Under the pieces are notes generated by a model. That model worked only from the letters and a program-made list of their open reading frames with translations, ran no database searches and was not told where the DNA came from. Of a stretch of DNA of 64,000 bases, positions 38,733 through 50,237 are shown one piece after another; position 1 is the stretch's first letter, and each line of letters opens with the position of its first letter. Source of the DNA: Microcebus murinus. Lineage: Eukaryota; Chordata; Mammalia; Primates; Cheirogaleidae. Location: the NCBI RefSeq assembly GCF_040939455.1, contig NC_134115.1, forward strand, positions 27,616,727-27,680,726, written 5' to 3'. Position numbers and translations under genes: made by a program.

Positions 38733-39380
38733 GATTAAAGAAAATCATGATTGCTCTAAGAAATTAACATTTCTAATCACTATAATGAATATTATATTTA
38801 TGCAGCAATTGATGCTAATGGGAATTTATGCCATTAAAAGATTATAATGTGTCGATTCTATTTTGTGAAGGCTTTTAAATGTTCTCAAATGTTGACCCAG
38901 TTGATATGTGAAGGGTATCAAGCATAATGCATTTGCTGACTTCTTTGGAGGCCAAGAGCATACTTATATCAGTTTCAAACTCTGCAATGTGTTAAATTAT
39001 TCTCCCTATGTGTTTTTTTAAAATTATGCTTGTGCACGTAACATGGCTTAATATTTAAGTTTTATAATTATATTTAGTTTTCAATTATCTAATGCATGGA
39101 GAATCTTTGTACAGTTCATTTTTTATTCCGAGAAATCTGAGAAATGTCTGAGAAAAACCAGAGGCCAGGAGGAGGAGAGAGCTACCCACTGGTCCATACA
39201 TCCAAAGGCCAAAGGCAGGAAATCAGGAGGCTGTGAGAAAAATGCATCTTTTCTGCTCCTTGCTTCTAATTCCATTGGCTTTGATCTTCTTTGGGAGCCT
39301 CATATTATGCATTAGAGGATACTGTTTATATGAGACAGACTTATTAAGCGTCTGTTCAGAACTGAAGAAAGAAAGGAGAC
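38733..39380. other. unique sequence, nothing recognised
   Basis: AT-rich; nothing recognised. Confidence 0.4.
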
Positions 39381-39717
39381 AAAAAGAATGTTGTTTCAGG
39401 CTGGGCACAGTGGCTCACGCCTGTAATCCTGACACGCTGGGAGGCCAAGGCAGGAGGATCACTTGAAGTCAGGAGTCAAGACCAGCCTGAGCAAGAGTGG
39501 GACCCCGTCTCTACTAAAAATACAAAGAAATTTGCTGGACAACTAAAAACATATAGAAAATATTAGCCGGGCATGTCTGTGGTCCCAGCTACTTGGGAAA
39601 CTGCGGCAGGAGGCTTGAGCCCAGGAGTTTGAGGTTGCTGTGAGCTAGGCTGATGCCACGGCACTCTAGCCCGGGCAACAGACTGAGACTGTCTCAAAAA
39701 AAAGAATGTTGTTTCAG
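39381..39717 (+). mobile_element. intermediate-type Alu with target-site duplication
   Basis: A sense Alu at 39400-39702 is flanked by agaatgttgtttcag (39385-39399 and 39703-39717), with shared A's extending it to about 19 bp. Its linker reads 'aaagaaatttgctggacaac', a state between plain Alu and the derived lemur box. The right arm is slightly shortened near 'cgggcatgtctgtggtccca'. Confidence 0.9.
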
Positions 39718-39894
39718 AGATGTAAAAGACCCATAGTTCCTTCAAATGGTGACCTGGGGTGGCATTGGAGAATAATCAATGTCATATTTGTCCCTCACAC
39801 TAAGGTGACTGCTTGACGAGGGTGGGGGTCTGACACCAGAGACTATGCATCCTCCTCCTCCATCAGCCCTCTCCCGCCCCTGCCACACACAACC

Positions 39895-40085
39895 CGGAAG
39901 CCCCAAATACGGGATGTCCAGTTATTTCTGGAAGTTTCAGACACAGACCAAATAATTTTTTAGCATAAGTATATCCCAAATATAACATATACAAAAAAAA
40001 AAAATTTGCTCATTATTTGCCTGAAATTTAAACTAAACTGGGAACCCTGTATCTTTATTCGCTAAAGCAGGCTACCCTACTCAGA
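39895..40085. mobile_element. ancient palindromic DNA-transposon-like repeat
   Basis: 'gggatgtccagttatttctg' and 'aataattttttagcataagt' followed by 'ctgaaatttaaactaaactg' and 'ggaaccctgtatctttattc' form a partly self-complementary element. It resembles a common mammalian MITE whose name I cannot fix from memory. Non-coding. Confidence 0.45.
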
Positions 40086-40089
40086 GGAG

Positions 40090-40850
40090 ATCTGTCACCA
40101 ATGCAGGGGCAGAAAGGGGGTGATCCCTTTCCTCCCCATCATAAGGGTCACAGCCAACACCCCTGTAACAAAGACAGGTTCAAGAGAAAAGCATAACAAA
40201 TGTACTTGATCGTAGTTTTCCCTGACACTGGAGCCTTCAGAATGAAGATCCAAAGATGCAGGGAAAACTATCCGTTTTTATGCTTAGCTTCAATGACACA
40301 TGGACAGCTGTGTAGAAATATGATTGGACAAAAAAATGTCTGATCTAATTAATGCTGATAGGCTCCGTGGGGAAACTCGGAGAGGCCTGTTTGTTAAGAT
40401 TCTTCTTGGCCTCTCTGTGTAGCATTCCTTCCTTCTGGGTGTGAGGTAAGGGCCCTCTAGAATGAGAGTCTTAGCTTCTTTATGACCAGCTGTTAAACAA
40501 AAAGGTGGGGGAAGGAGAGAAGGAAGGTTAGAGTCATATTTTTAGGTTTTATGGCTGGCTTTGGGGAAAAGGGGTTCTGGTTTCTATGATGCCCCTTTGG
40601 GGAAGAGAGATTCCAGTTTCCCTGGCTTTCCTTGGGAAAGAGTGAGGCACAAGAGGCCGGAGGGCAGGAGAAGCCAGAAAGAAACTTTGCTTCTGAGGCC
40701 TTCAGTTTGGGGTATCATTTTCTGAGCCCCAACACCATCAATTCTTCTAGACCTCAGACACCTCAAGAGGGCCTGTGGGAAGAGTAATTCAAGAATCTAG
40801 GGAAGTTCCCGATTCCTTCTATCCGCCTCCAGCTCTCAGCCAGCCCTGCC
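40090..40850. other. unassigned region, possibly an old LTR
   Basis: 40150-40790 has the feel of a retroviral LTR relic ('tacttgatcgtagttttccc', repeated 'ggaaaaggggttc' and 'tggggaagagagatt' purine blocks), but I see no paired TG/CA ends or target duplication. Treat as unassigned. Confidence 0.25.
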
Positions 40851-41186
40851 TTAACCACTTCGGTACGAGCGTCGACTACAGTCAACAGCCAGAGATGAAC
40901 GAGCACGGTGACTTTAGCCGACAGCCGTGATATGACTTTTCTAATTTTTCATATATTAAAATAAAATCATGAACATTTAAAAATAACGTAACGAAAACAT
41001 ATATGTCTGTGTTACCTATTCTGATTTACATTACAAGTAAAGCTGCCTGTAAAGTAAAACGTGCTTTCAAGCTTTCCTCATCACACGAGAGCAAAACGGA
41101 CTCGTCGTCAATGCACAGCACAAACTTATGAGTGCGGGTTGTGTGCAAGGTTTCGTGGCCGGTGGGCGCCGTACCGAAGTGGTTAA
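40851..41186. mobile_element. piggyBac-like MITE (TTAA-flanked, 13-bp terminal inverted repeats)
   Basis: A 328-bp element (40855-41182) lies between two TTAA tetranucleotides (40851-40854 and 41183-41186). Its ends are CCACTTCGGTACG and the exact reverse complement CGTACCGAAGTGG. TTAA target duplication with short inverted ends is diagnostic for the piggyBac superfamily. I count 21 CpG sites in 328 bp in an otherwise CpG-poor window, which points to a young insertion. It has no transposase frame, so it must have been mobilised by an enzyme supplied elsewhere. piggyBac elements are known from mouse lemur; whether this subfamily is described I cannot tell. Confidence 0.9.
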
Positions 41187-43850
41187 TCATAGCAGCCAAG
41201 GAAGACTTCCACTGGAAAAGACCCCAGATTTATTTTAATAAACCGTTTGGTGCTTACAAACCTGCTTTCTCAGGAGCCTCATCCTATCTGCATCATGCAC
41301 ACCACAGCACCGACCTCTTGCTCCAAGCTCCATAAAGCCAGAAAACATCCACTCACAGCAAATGAAGTTATTATAGGTGGTCCCTGGACCCTCTCGCTGT
41401 GAATAAAATGACCCCCAATTGTTTGCATCCACCGTAATTGAGAAATTCTTTTCCTTTGCGTTTAATCTTCATTGGAGTCCATCCAGTGCACGAGGAGAAA
41501 GTAACCTTTATTGCTTACTTCATTTTCTGGAAAGCATCTTAAGAGAGCTAAAAGAGAGCTCAAAAACAATATGCTCCTTCTCAAAACTATGAAGGGCATC
41601 AAAAACAAGGGAAGTCTGAGAAACTGTCACAGCCTAGAGGAGCCTAAGGAGACACGATGACTAAATGTAATGTGGTTTCCTGAACAGGATCCTGGAGCAG
41701 AAAAAAAAAAAAAAAAGGTTATGGGGCAGGGGGTATTAGGTTAAAAACTAAGAAAATCTGAATAAAGTAAGGACTTCAGTCTTTAAAAAAAAAAAGTTAA
41801 GAAAAAATAGGAAAGCCATGTTATCATATATTATGAATCTGAGCGGGAGACATATTAGAATCAAAAACCCCCACAATTCTTTCATGTTAAAAAGACATGA
41901 AAGGAGATAGCAATTTATGGAATTCATTGTAAAGGTCAAGTACATATATATTCAAAGGACTTGACAGGCACAGGCAATATCTATATAAAGTATCTGCATA
42001 AATCATATAGGTATGAATAATAGCTTATCACTGTTGATCTAAGAAATGACTATAAATACCACTGGGGAATCAAAGCAAGAGATAAATGAATGTGGAACTA
42101 AGAAAAAAAATTATATGGAATCAAATTTCCCCTATGGACTTTTACAATTATTTCATAAAGAATTATCTAGCTCCTATCATTTTATGTGTTTCTGTTCCTC
42201 AGACATAATTAATGCTATCAATAATTAATTAATTACTTACTTCTAGATACTTACAAAGAGACAACTTCTAAGATATGCATTTGTAAATTTGTTCAAAGTG
42301 TAGACAGAAAGTTTGAAATAAAACTTGAAATGCAAAAAGAATAGCCAATACGTTCTATATGACACTAGAAAAGTTTTAAGAAAGCATACTGTTGATTAGA
42401 TTAGATAACACAAAACAATGAAAATCATCATGTTCAGAGTCATCTTTCTTTAAAATTGTAACTTTAGGGGGGGGAAACTGAATGCCAAATAAAGGTAGAT
42501 AAAATCTTTTTTAAAAAAAAATAATATATTTTGAAGTTTTGAAACTACTTTTGAATGCATGTCCCCCAGCTCTGTTAACTAGAAAATAGAGAGTTATTAT
42601 CACAAACTAGCTCTGACATCAATAGGCAATTGGTTTTGCTACATAACTCATCTTATTTTTAAAAATAACTTAATCAACCCCTAGTAAAACAAAACTTTTG
42701 GCATATGTTCTGACATAGTTTATGTCCAATTAATTCTATGCATCAGATAGATCTCATAAGCAATTAACTCATCCTAGAGTGTTTTCTGAGAAGCTGCCTT
42801 GCTTAAACTCTGATGATTCATTAATGGGTTTTATGGGAATTTATTATGCCTTGCTTTGAAAATAAAAACTTATTTCTAATTATATGTACAATCTTTGCAG
42901 CCTCTCTTTCCTGTGAGTAGGCAGTTTGATATATCACATGCTTTCTTTTTAATGTTGTTGTTTTCTTAACCTGGTATTGTTTCAATATCCTTAATAAGGC
43001 AAAAATATGAGAGGTCCTTGTTGACATCTTTGTCATTTACAAGAGATACAAAGTTATCATACATCTTAAATAATATATAAGGGGAAGTCAATGGAATTTT
43101 GTCCTAAAGAGACCTACAAAAATCAAAATATGTGACATTTTCCATCTATCTTAGGCATGAAGGGACCCGGGGACCTTACTCTGTGAGGTAAACTGTAGGC
43201 AAATAGTGAAGTATTCCAGTTAGGGACAAACCTTACCAGGTAAGGTTTCAAATGTAGAGTCTTTCCGGAAGCATTTATTAAGCCTTTCTCTGCTTCAGGC
43301 CCCTTTTGTCTTCTTTGTATCCTTTGAATGGTTGATCGGGCCTCCCCAAATGCAGTTGTTTATTTGGTGGTCCATTTTACCCCTTTACTCAAGTTATTAA
43401 CTTAGATGTCACAGAGCAAATCAGTCATCAGAAGTTGGAGTCCAAGCATGCATCCCCCAAAACCCATGTCTGCCACCTACCCCTTGTTACTACGTCATCC
43501 CAAAGCCACCTAGAATCTATGATACTCACTTCCGCCTTGCCACCCCCAAGCATTTTACAGACTAGGCAAGAGTCTAAAAGATGTTAAAGATTATTTGGCA
43601 AATCAGTGGTAGAGCCAAAGCTGAAATTCAGGTCTCTTCACTTCTATTGAATGTTCTTTATAAGGCCTTGGGGGATCCAAGATTCCCTGGCTTCTCGTTG
43701 CCATAGAGGTGTCAGGCATCTGCACCCGTGGCTCCAGAGGAACGTCTGGAGTAATAAAAAGATCTGTATGTCCTCTCCCCTAAAGCACTGACCAGTTGCC
43801 CTCTGCTGGCAGATGACCTGAGTTGCACACACAGTATTTTAATAGGGAGA
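41187..43850. other. unique AT-rich sequence, nothing recognised
   Basis: 2.7 kb in which I recognise no transposon, RNA or exon. A poly(A) of 17 at 41701-41717 lies inside it without a recognisable retroelement upstream. Confidence 0.4.
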
Positions 43851-43990
43851 GTGACATCAGCAAGATTGTGGAATAGAAGATCATCCGGCATCACTCTCCC
43901 CACAAAAGTACAACTAACAACTATTCAAAGACAAGAATACCACCGTGAATTCCCCAGAACTTAGGGGAGACATGGGGGGGAAAAAACACC
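43851..43990 (+). mobile_element. possible old L1 5'-end fragment, sense
   Basis: 'agcaagattgtggaatagaa', 'atcactctccccacaaaagt' and 'acaactaacaactattcaaa' resemble the start of old L1 5' UTRs ('gcaagatggcggaatagaa' followed by a 'tctccccacag' word). Short, so only tentative. Confidence 0.4.
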
Positions 43991-44079
43991 TAATATTTTA
44001 GTGTGGAAACTAGGATGCCCACAGTTTTACCTAATGTAGTGACAAAAATAAGTGTGATCTGACACTTGTTTTATTTTTC

Positions 44080-44640
44080 AAATTTTAGACCATCAGTGGA
44101 GTATTGCTGCAACTGGGAATTTTTGTAAGGCACAGGTGACAGAAATGCAATTTAAACAAGCTCAATGTAAAATAAATAAAATGGGTTTGTAGGTGCACAT
44201 GACCAGAAAGTCGAAGGGTAAACTGAATCCAGGCAAGTCGGATCCAGGGCTCAAATGATGTCATCAGGCTCCGTCCTCCGTCTCCTGACATTATCTGTAT
44301 ATGGGTTGGGCAAAGCAACCATCAGCAGTATTAGGCTCATGTTTAACCAGTTGAGAAAACCCCAATTAAAAAGAACTATCTTTCCTGGTAATGACAACAG
44401 CAAGGTCTCAGGGAAGACTTGGGTTTGCTCGCCTTGGATCAGTGCCCATTCCTGAATCTACCACTGCGGGGAGGGACGTGGAAGAATCTCTGTAACTATG
44501 AAATGAGAGATGCAGTCAGTTCCATCCATGTCAGAGTGATGGGTTCCCAACAAAAACAGAGGCTCTACAGGCAGAAAAGGGGGGAAAGAAACGATGCTCG
44601 TCAGACCAGAAGCAACTAAGAGAAATACACATTTCTATGG
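44080..44640. repeat. interspersed repeat, family not identified
   Basis: Words such as 'agggctcaaatgatgtcatc', 'ggatcagtgcccattcctga' and 'tctaccactgcggggaggga' look like an ancient mammalian repeat that I have seen in other genomes but cannot name. No termini or target duplication located. Confidence 0.35.
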
Positions 44641-44960
44641 TTGTACTGAAAGAAGTAATGAGGGTCAAAGTGTGTCAGATTTGCCTCACATGCAAGCTTC
44701 TCAAAAATCCATGTTCCAGGAATAAATTCTTCATTCCATAGGCCAGAAGCAGGAACTAGGGCAAATGACTACTGATCAGGGGTCAGACATTCACCCACGT
44801 CATACTCAAAGTTTACACCAGGCAGACCTAAACATATCACTAATTACCATTATTTACTACGTAATGGTTATTTATTATTATAATCACTATTACCTTTTCC
44901 AGTTTTATGGATCCTTACATAATTATTTCTGCAAAAATTTTAAAGGAGATTACATTTTTT

Positions 44961-45580
44961 GTTCCACTTTTTTATTTTAGCATATTATGGGGGTACAAGT
45001 GTTAAGGTTACATATATTGCCCATGCCCCCCTCCCTCCTCGAGTAAGAGCTTCAAGCGTGTCCATCCCCCAAACGTTGCACATCTTACTCGTTGTGGTTA
45101 TATATATATATATATCCATCCTTTCCTCCCCCCTCCCGCCCTCCTGACACCCGATAAATGTTACTCCTATATGTCCACTTAGGTGTTGATCCATTAATAC
45201 CAATTTGCTGGTGAGTACATGTGGTGCTGGGTTTTCCATTCTTGAGATACTTCACTTAGTAGAATGGGTTCCAGCTGTATCCAGGAATATACAAGAGGTG
45301 CTATATCACCATTGTTTCTTAAAGCTGAGTAGTATTCCATGGTATACATATACCACATTTTATTAACCCACTTATGAATTGATGGGCACTTGGGTTGTTT
45401 CCACAGCTCAGCAATTATGAATTGTGCTGCTATAAACATTCAAGTACATGTGTCTTTTTCATAAAGTGACTTTTGATCTTTTGGGTAGATGCCCAGTAGT
45501 GGAATTGCTGGATCAAATGGTAGATCTACTTGTATCGCTTTGAGGTATCTCCATATTGCTTTCCACTGTTCCACTTTTTT
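44961..45580 (-). mobile_element. 5'-truncated lemur-type LINE-1 with 13-bp target duplication
   Basis: The insert at 44974-45567 is antisense. It has an A-rich tail at the left, a 3' UTR beginning 'ttagcatattatgggggtac', then the end of ORF2 ('gagtagtattccatggtata', 'gtagatgcccagtagtggaa'). gttccactttttt flanks it at 44961-44973 and 45568-45580. The 3' UTR is unlike human L1PA and is shared with 27138-27261. Open frames of 62-84 codons over it are remnants or antisense. Confidence 0.95.
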
Positions 45581-45784
45581 CTTAAGACCAAACTCTGTTT
45601 CTTATTTAAAAATTTATAAAAGTCAAATCATCCTAGGCTTTCCCCACCTGGTCTCTCCCACCCCAGCAGCCACTACCACCCCAGCCCCTCAGCATGGTAC
45701 TTGCTCACCCCAGTGAGGCCACACAGCCAGACGGCCTCATCACAGGGGGATGGTGGCCATGTTCAAAGCGTCTCTTCTCCCTGG

Positions 45785-46235
45785 TTGGACAAACTGACTG
45801 ATTTCACTGAGCCTCAGTCTCCTAATCTATAATATAGAAATAATAATACATAGTCATAACAATTTTAGTCAATAATGGGAGTAAAGTACTTAAAGCACCT
45901 GGAAAAATCTATTTCATAAATGGCGGCCTGACTGATAATGACGATGATGTCAAACCAGATAAGAGGGACCTCATCCGGTTTTTTCGTCACAATATGCACA
46001 TGTACACAGTGCCTGGCGCATAGTCAGAACTCAATACATACATGATGAACTTATGAATGAATGAACGACAGGCTTTGGGATCAGATTAGATATGTGCTTA
46101 AATCGTAATTCTTAACTGGCTGTGGCCAGTTAACCAAATTATTTAACCTCTGTGTGCCTCAAGTCTCTTCTCTGTGGAAGGGGAATCCTCTCTCATGTAG
46201 GGTGACTTAAGGGACACATGACATGGTTATAACAG
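45785..46235 (+). repeat. MIR / L2 tail / MIR series, sense
   Basis: 45785-45905 matches a MIR 3' half ('ttcactgagcctcagtctcc', 'taatctataatatagaaata'). 45995-46065 is an L2 end ('acagtgcctggcgcatagtc', 'atgaatgaatgaac'). 46070-46230 is another MIR ('ggctttgggatcagattaga', 'aacctctgtgtgcctcaagt'). All are old and diverged. Confidence 0.55.
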
Positions 46236-46894
46236 AAGCTCTTTAAGGGCAGACACTCTGCCTTCTTTATAGTAAATACTTAACACATAATAGTCTCATA
46301 CCCTTTCCCTTCTAAAACAGGTTTTAGAAATTCCTACGCCACTAGGCCATGTCCAAAACTCATCAGAATTATAAAATGTTAAATTTGAAAGGACCCATAA
46401 ATTTGAATTAAAAAGAAAAAAGAAAGACAGAAAAGCTCTAACATATATGTGAGGTTCAAAAGCAGACCACAGAAAGGAGTTTAATCTAGAAAATGGTTGA
46501 GCACATGCTAAGCTGCCTTAAAATGAAATTAATTTTCTGGCAAGTTTATTCTCATGCAAATCCAAATAGATCTCAGACCAATAACAGAGACCAAAGTGGA
46601 TAGCAATGTCAGACACTTTTGTTTGTCTCTAACAGAAGAATGCAATAAAAGAATTTAAATCTCTTTAATCCCTTTTGTTTGTAGAATGCTTTACAATTCA
46701 TAAAGCATTTTTTAACGTAAAAATAAGTTTTATCATCTAATTTTCACAACAGCTCTGTGGAATGGTTACCAGATAATTTATCTCCAAACTGGCACTTTCT
46801 TGGCATGAAAGCAGGCAGTATTAATAATTATGCCAGAACACCTGGAATAAACCAAGAATGGCCCAGCAAAGTAGGAGGCATGATCACCCTGGTT
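46236..46894. other. unique sequence, nothing firm
   Basis: AT-rich. 46690-46770 has a faint antisense MIR look ('atctaattttcacaacagct') but is too short to call. Confidence 0.35.
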
Positions 46895-47015
46895 ACAAAC
46901 CCTACCTTCCAACTGGGAAGTTTTTGAAGGGAAAGTGTTATGTCTTCTTTACCTTTGTATCCCAGCAACCAGCAAAACATCTGACAAATGGTAGAAATTC
47001 AATAAATACCACTGA
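46895..47015 (+). mobile_element. L2 3' end fragment, sense
   Basis: 'gtatcccagcaaccagcaaa' and 'atggtagaaattcaataaat' follow the L2 terminal order, preceded by 'tttgaagggaaagtgttatg' in place of 'cttgagggcagggactgtgt'. Confidence 0.6.
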
Positions 47016-47367
47016 TTAATAGAAGTGAATTTGGATCCAGATCCAATCAACCACTAGCCAAAGTTGTACAAACAACCCAGACGCAAGCCGGGGCCTCCTC
47101 ACTCCTTGAAATGTCATTCAGGTGAGCTCCAACCTCTTCAGTCAATGACCCACAGAAATGTAGATCCTACACCCACATTGGGATGTCCACAAGTTCCCGG
47201 AACACTCAGATTCTCTTGATCGCCCTTGCCTTCAGGTCCCTGAGCCCATATGTGTCATTTCTTTTGCTCATCACAGAAACCAAAATGTAAAACTTAGCCC
47301 TCTTACAGTTTCAGAAAGAAAAACCAAAATATTTGTATACAAATCATTTAATACACATAGTAAATTT

Positions 47368-47368
47368 T

Positions 47369-47434
<66 letters not shown>

Positions 47435-47441
47435 TTTCTTT
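47368..47441. repeat. (TTTC)n microsatellite
   Basis: About 74 bp of TTTC repeat with one TTCC interruption near its right end. Unlike the one at 10373 there is no Alu attached on either side, and no target duplication is visible. Confidence 0.95.
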
Positions 47442-48584
47442 ATTAAATGTAGAGAAGGATAGAAAAGAGTTTTATTTGTTAATAATGCAAATGTCTAACA
47501 GAACAGCAGGCAACTCCAGTGTGGACACCCTGCAGCTACTTCACACAGGGGACTTTTCATCGATGTCTCACCCATGACTTCCCCAGCGTTGTGCTATCTC
47601 ACGGCCACACCACCCCCACCGCTCTTCCCATGATTTGCTGCCCTTTAAATGTGAAACAAACTCCTCTCCTCCTTTCAGACAGAGCAGTTCATTCCTGTTC
47701 TCTGGTACTTTGGCCCCTGCCCTCAAGGTTCTTCTACCCTAAGCACCTTTGCAAGGTATTTTTGCAAACAAAGACGGTGCCCTTCCCAAGCAGAGTTCTG
47801 GTGCCAATTCATAGGAGAGAGTGATTTCATCAGCTCCTTCCATGTAGGTGGTAAGTGAGAGAGTGGGGCCTGGGTTCATGTCTCTCTCCTGAGAAGATGA
47901 GAGTACCCTGTTCTTTGCTCTGGGGCCATAACCACCCGCAGAAAAGGTGCGACAGGTAGACTCAAGTGCTTGCAAGGACCAAGAACAGCAGGGCCTCCAA
48001 GTCCGAGGTCTTGGACAGGCTACTCCTAGCAGATGTTCAAGGTTATGACTATATCCTTGAGATTGTCTCACTGTGGAATTTTGAAGCTGGTTAGAACCAC
48101 AAAGATCTAGGAAATGGAGAGGCCTCTGCTGGTGTTTGGAGGAAGAGCTAGAACCCAGGTCTACAGATATCCAGGTCCATTATTCTTCCCCTACACCAGG
48201 CAGCCATTTCTGATGACAGAAGTGGTCATCCCTGGCCCCTAGTTACACAGAAGCTAAACATTCTCCCACTCTGTGACTTGCCCAAGCTCAGAACTGGCAC
48301 GGAAACAGCGCTCTCTGCGCTTAGTGAACTATACATCAAACTAATTGTGAACCCAAAGCTTCTGAGCAACTCTCAGCCTGTGAAGAACTCATCACCACTG
48401 ATTGCCCAGCAGGGCTATGGAGGCACACTTTTTCCTTATTGACTTGCTTGGAAGTAATGAATCAGCTTCTTTCATTAAATGACCCATTGCCTAGTCGGAA
48501 TTACATAATCATGCAGATTGGCAACAGCACAATTCTGAAATGAGTAGCTTATATTAATAATAAAAATAATGGCAGTTACAATAG
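47442..48584. other. unique, GC-moderate sequence, nothing recognised
   Basis: Two overlapping open frames (47519-47824 plus, 101 codons; 47739-48071 minus, 110 codons) have no recognisable domain. No repeat is identified with confidence. Confidence 0.4.
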
Positions 48585-48815
48585 TAAAACTAACACAAAA
48601 ACAATCACAACTAATATAGAACTCACTATGTTTTGTGAGTATTACCTAATTTAATCCTTACAGTACCATAATGGGGCAGGTACTATCAGTATCATCTATT
48701 TTATAGATGAGGAAACAGAGGCACAGAGAGGCTAAGTAACCTGGCCAAGGTCACACAGCTAGAAGTTGATGGAGTCTGAACCTGAACCTGGGTTGTCTGA
48801 GTCCAGAACACTTTC
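48585..48815 (-). repeat. MIR SINE, antisense, well preserved
   Basis: 'ttatagatgaggaaacagag', 'gcacagagaggctaagtaac' and 'ctggccaaggtcacacagct' match antisense MIR almost perfectly, followed by 'gagtctgaacctgaacctgg'. It is the best preserved MIR in the window. A lemur Alu inserted just beyond its right end. Confidence 0.8.
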
Positions 48816-48828
48816 TCTGTATTCTGAG

Positions 48829-49190
48829 AAATACAGAGAAGGCCGGGCGCTGTGGCTCACGCCTGTAATCCTAACTCTTGGGAGGCCGAGGCGGGCGGAT
48901 TGCTCAAGGTCAGGAGTTCAAAACCAGCCTGAGCAAGAGTGAGACCCCGTCTCTACTATAAATAGAAAGAAATTAATTGGCCAACTGATATATATATAAA
49001 AAATTAGCCGGGCATGGTGGCGCATGCCTGTAGTCCCAGCTACCCGGGAGGCTGAGGCAGAAGGATCACTCGAGCCCAGGAGTTTGAGGTTGCTGTGAGC
49101 TAGGCTGACGCCACGGCACTCACTCTAGCCTGGGCAACAAAGCGAGACTCTGTCTCAAAAAAAAAAAAAAAAAAAAAAAAATACAGAGAA
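48829..49190 (+). mobile_element. Strepsirrhine-type Alu with 12-bp target-site duplication
   Basis: A full-length sense Alu (48841-49178) is flanked by aaatacagagaa at 48829-48840 and 49179-49190. It has the derived linker box and a homogeneous poly(A) of about 24. Confidence 0.95.
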
Positions 49191-49561
49191 ATACACTTTC
49201 TCTGCATCTATGGCCCTGACTGACTATTAAGGACTTGCCCCCATTTTTGACATGTTTGCTACAGTCCATGATGACTAAACTTTTCTTGGTATAGGAAGAA
49301 GTACAGACTCAGATAATAGAGCCCACTGAACACAATAATCTACTATTATTCTCCAAACCCCTATAAAACGAAAGTAAGAGTTCTTTACTAAAAGCATTGT
49401 GGCAGAAACTATATTTTGTGCTCACCAAACTGATTTCTCTTCTTACATACTGGAAGACTAAATATCCCAGCCTTTGGTAGTGGGGAAGAAAACTCTACCA
49501 AACTATTATGAGTAGCTTCAGAGAAATCAAAGAAAATATTTCAACCATTAAAGAAAAAACA

Positions 49562-49854
49562 GGCCATGTGCAGTGGCTCATGCCTGTAATCCTAGCACTC
49601 TGGGAGGCCAAGGCAACAGGATCACTTGAGCTCAGGAGTTCAAGACCAGCCTGAGCAAAAGTGAGACCCTCGTCTCTACTAAAAATAGAAGAATTAGCAG
49701 GATGCAGTGGCGACCTCCTGTAGTTCCAACTGCTTGGGAGGCTGAAGCAAGAGGATTGCTTGAGCCCAGGAGTTTGAGGCTTCAGTGAGCTATGAGGATG
49801 CCACTGCACTCTAAACCAGGTGATAAGAGCAAGATGCTGTCTCAAAAGTAAATA
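49562..49854 (+). mobile_element. older Alu lacking the strepsirrhine box, host of a nested Alu
   Basis: A diverged dimeric Alu in sense orientation. The linker reads 'ctactaaaaatagaagaatt' directly into 'agcaggatgcagtgg' with no lemur box. Its A-rich tail (aaataaataataaaa) became the target for the Alu at 49871. Confidence 0.9.

Positions 49855-50237
<383 letters not shown>

Noticed and set aside
40090..40850. An ERV LTR immediately left of the piggyBac element
   Set aside because: No TG/CA ends, target duplication, TATA box with polyadenylation word, or recognised family could be located, so it is left as unassigned.
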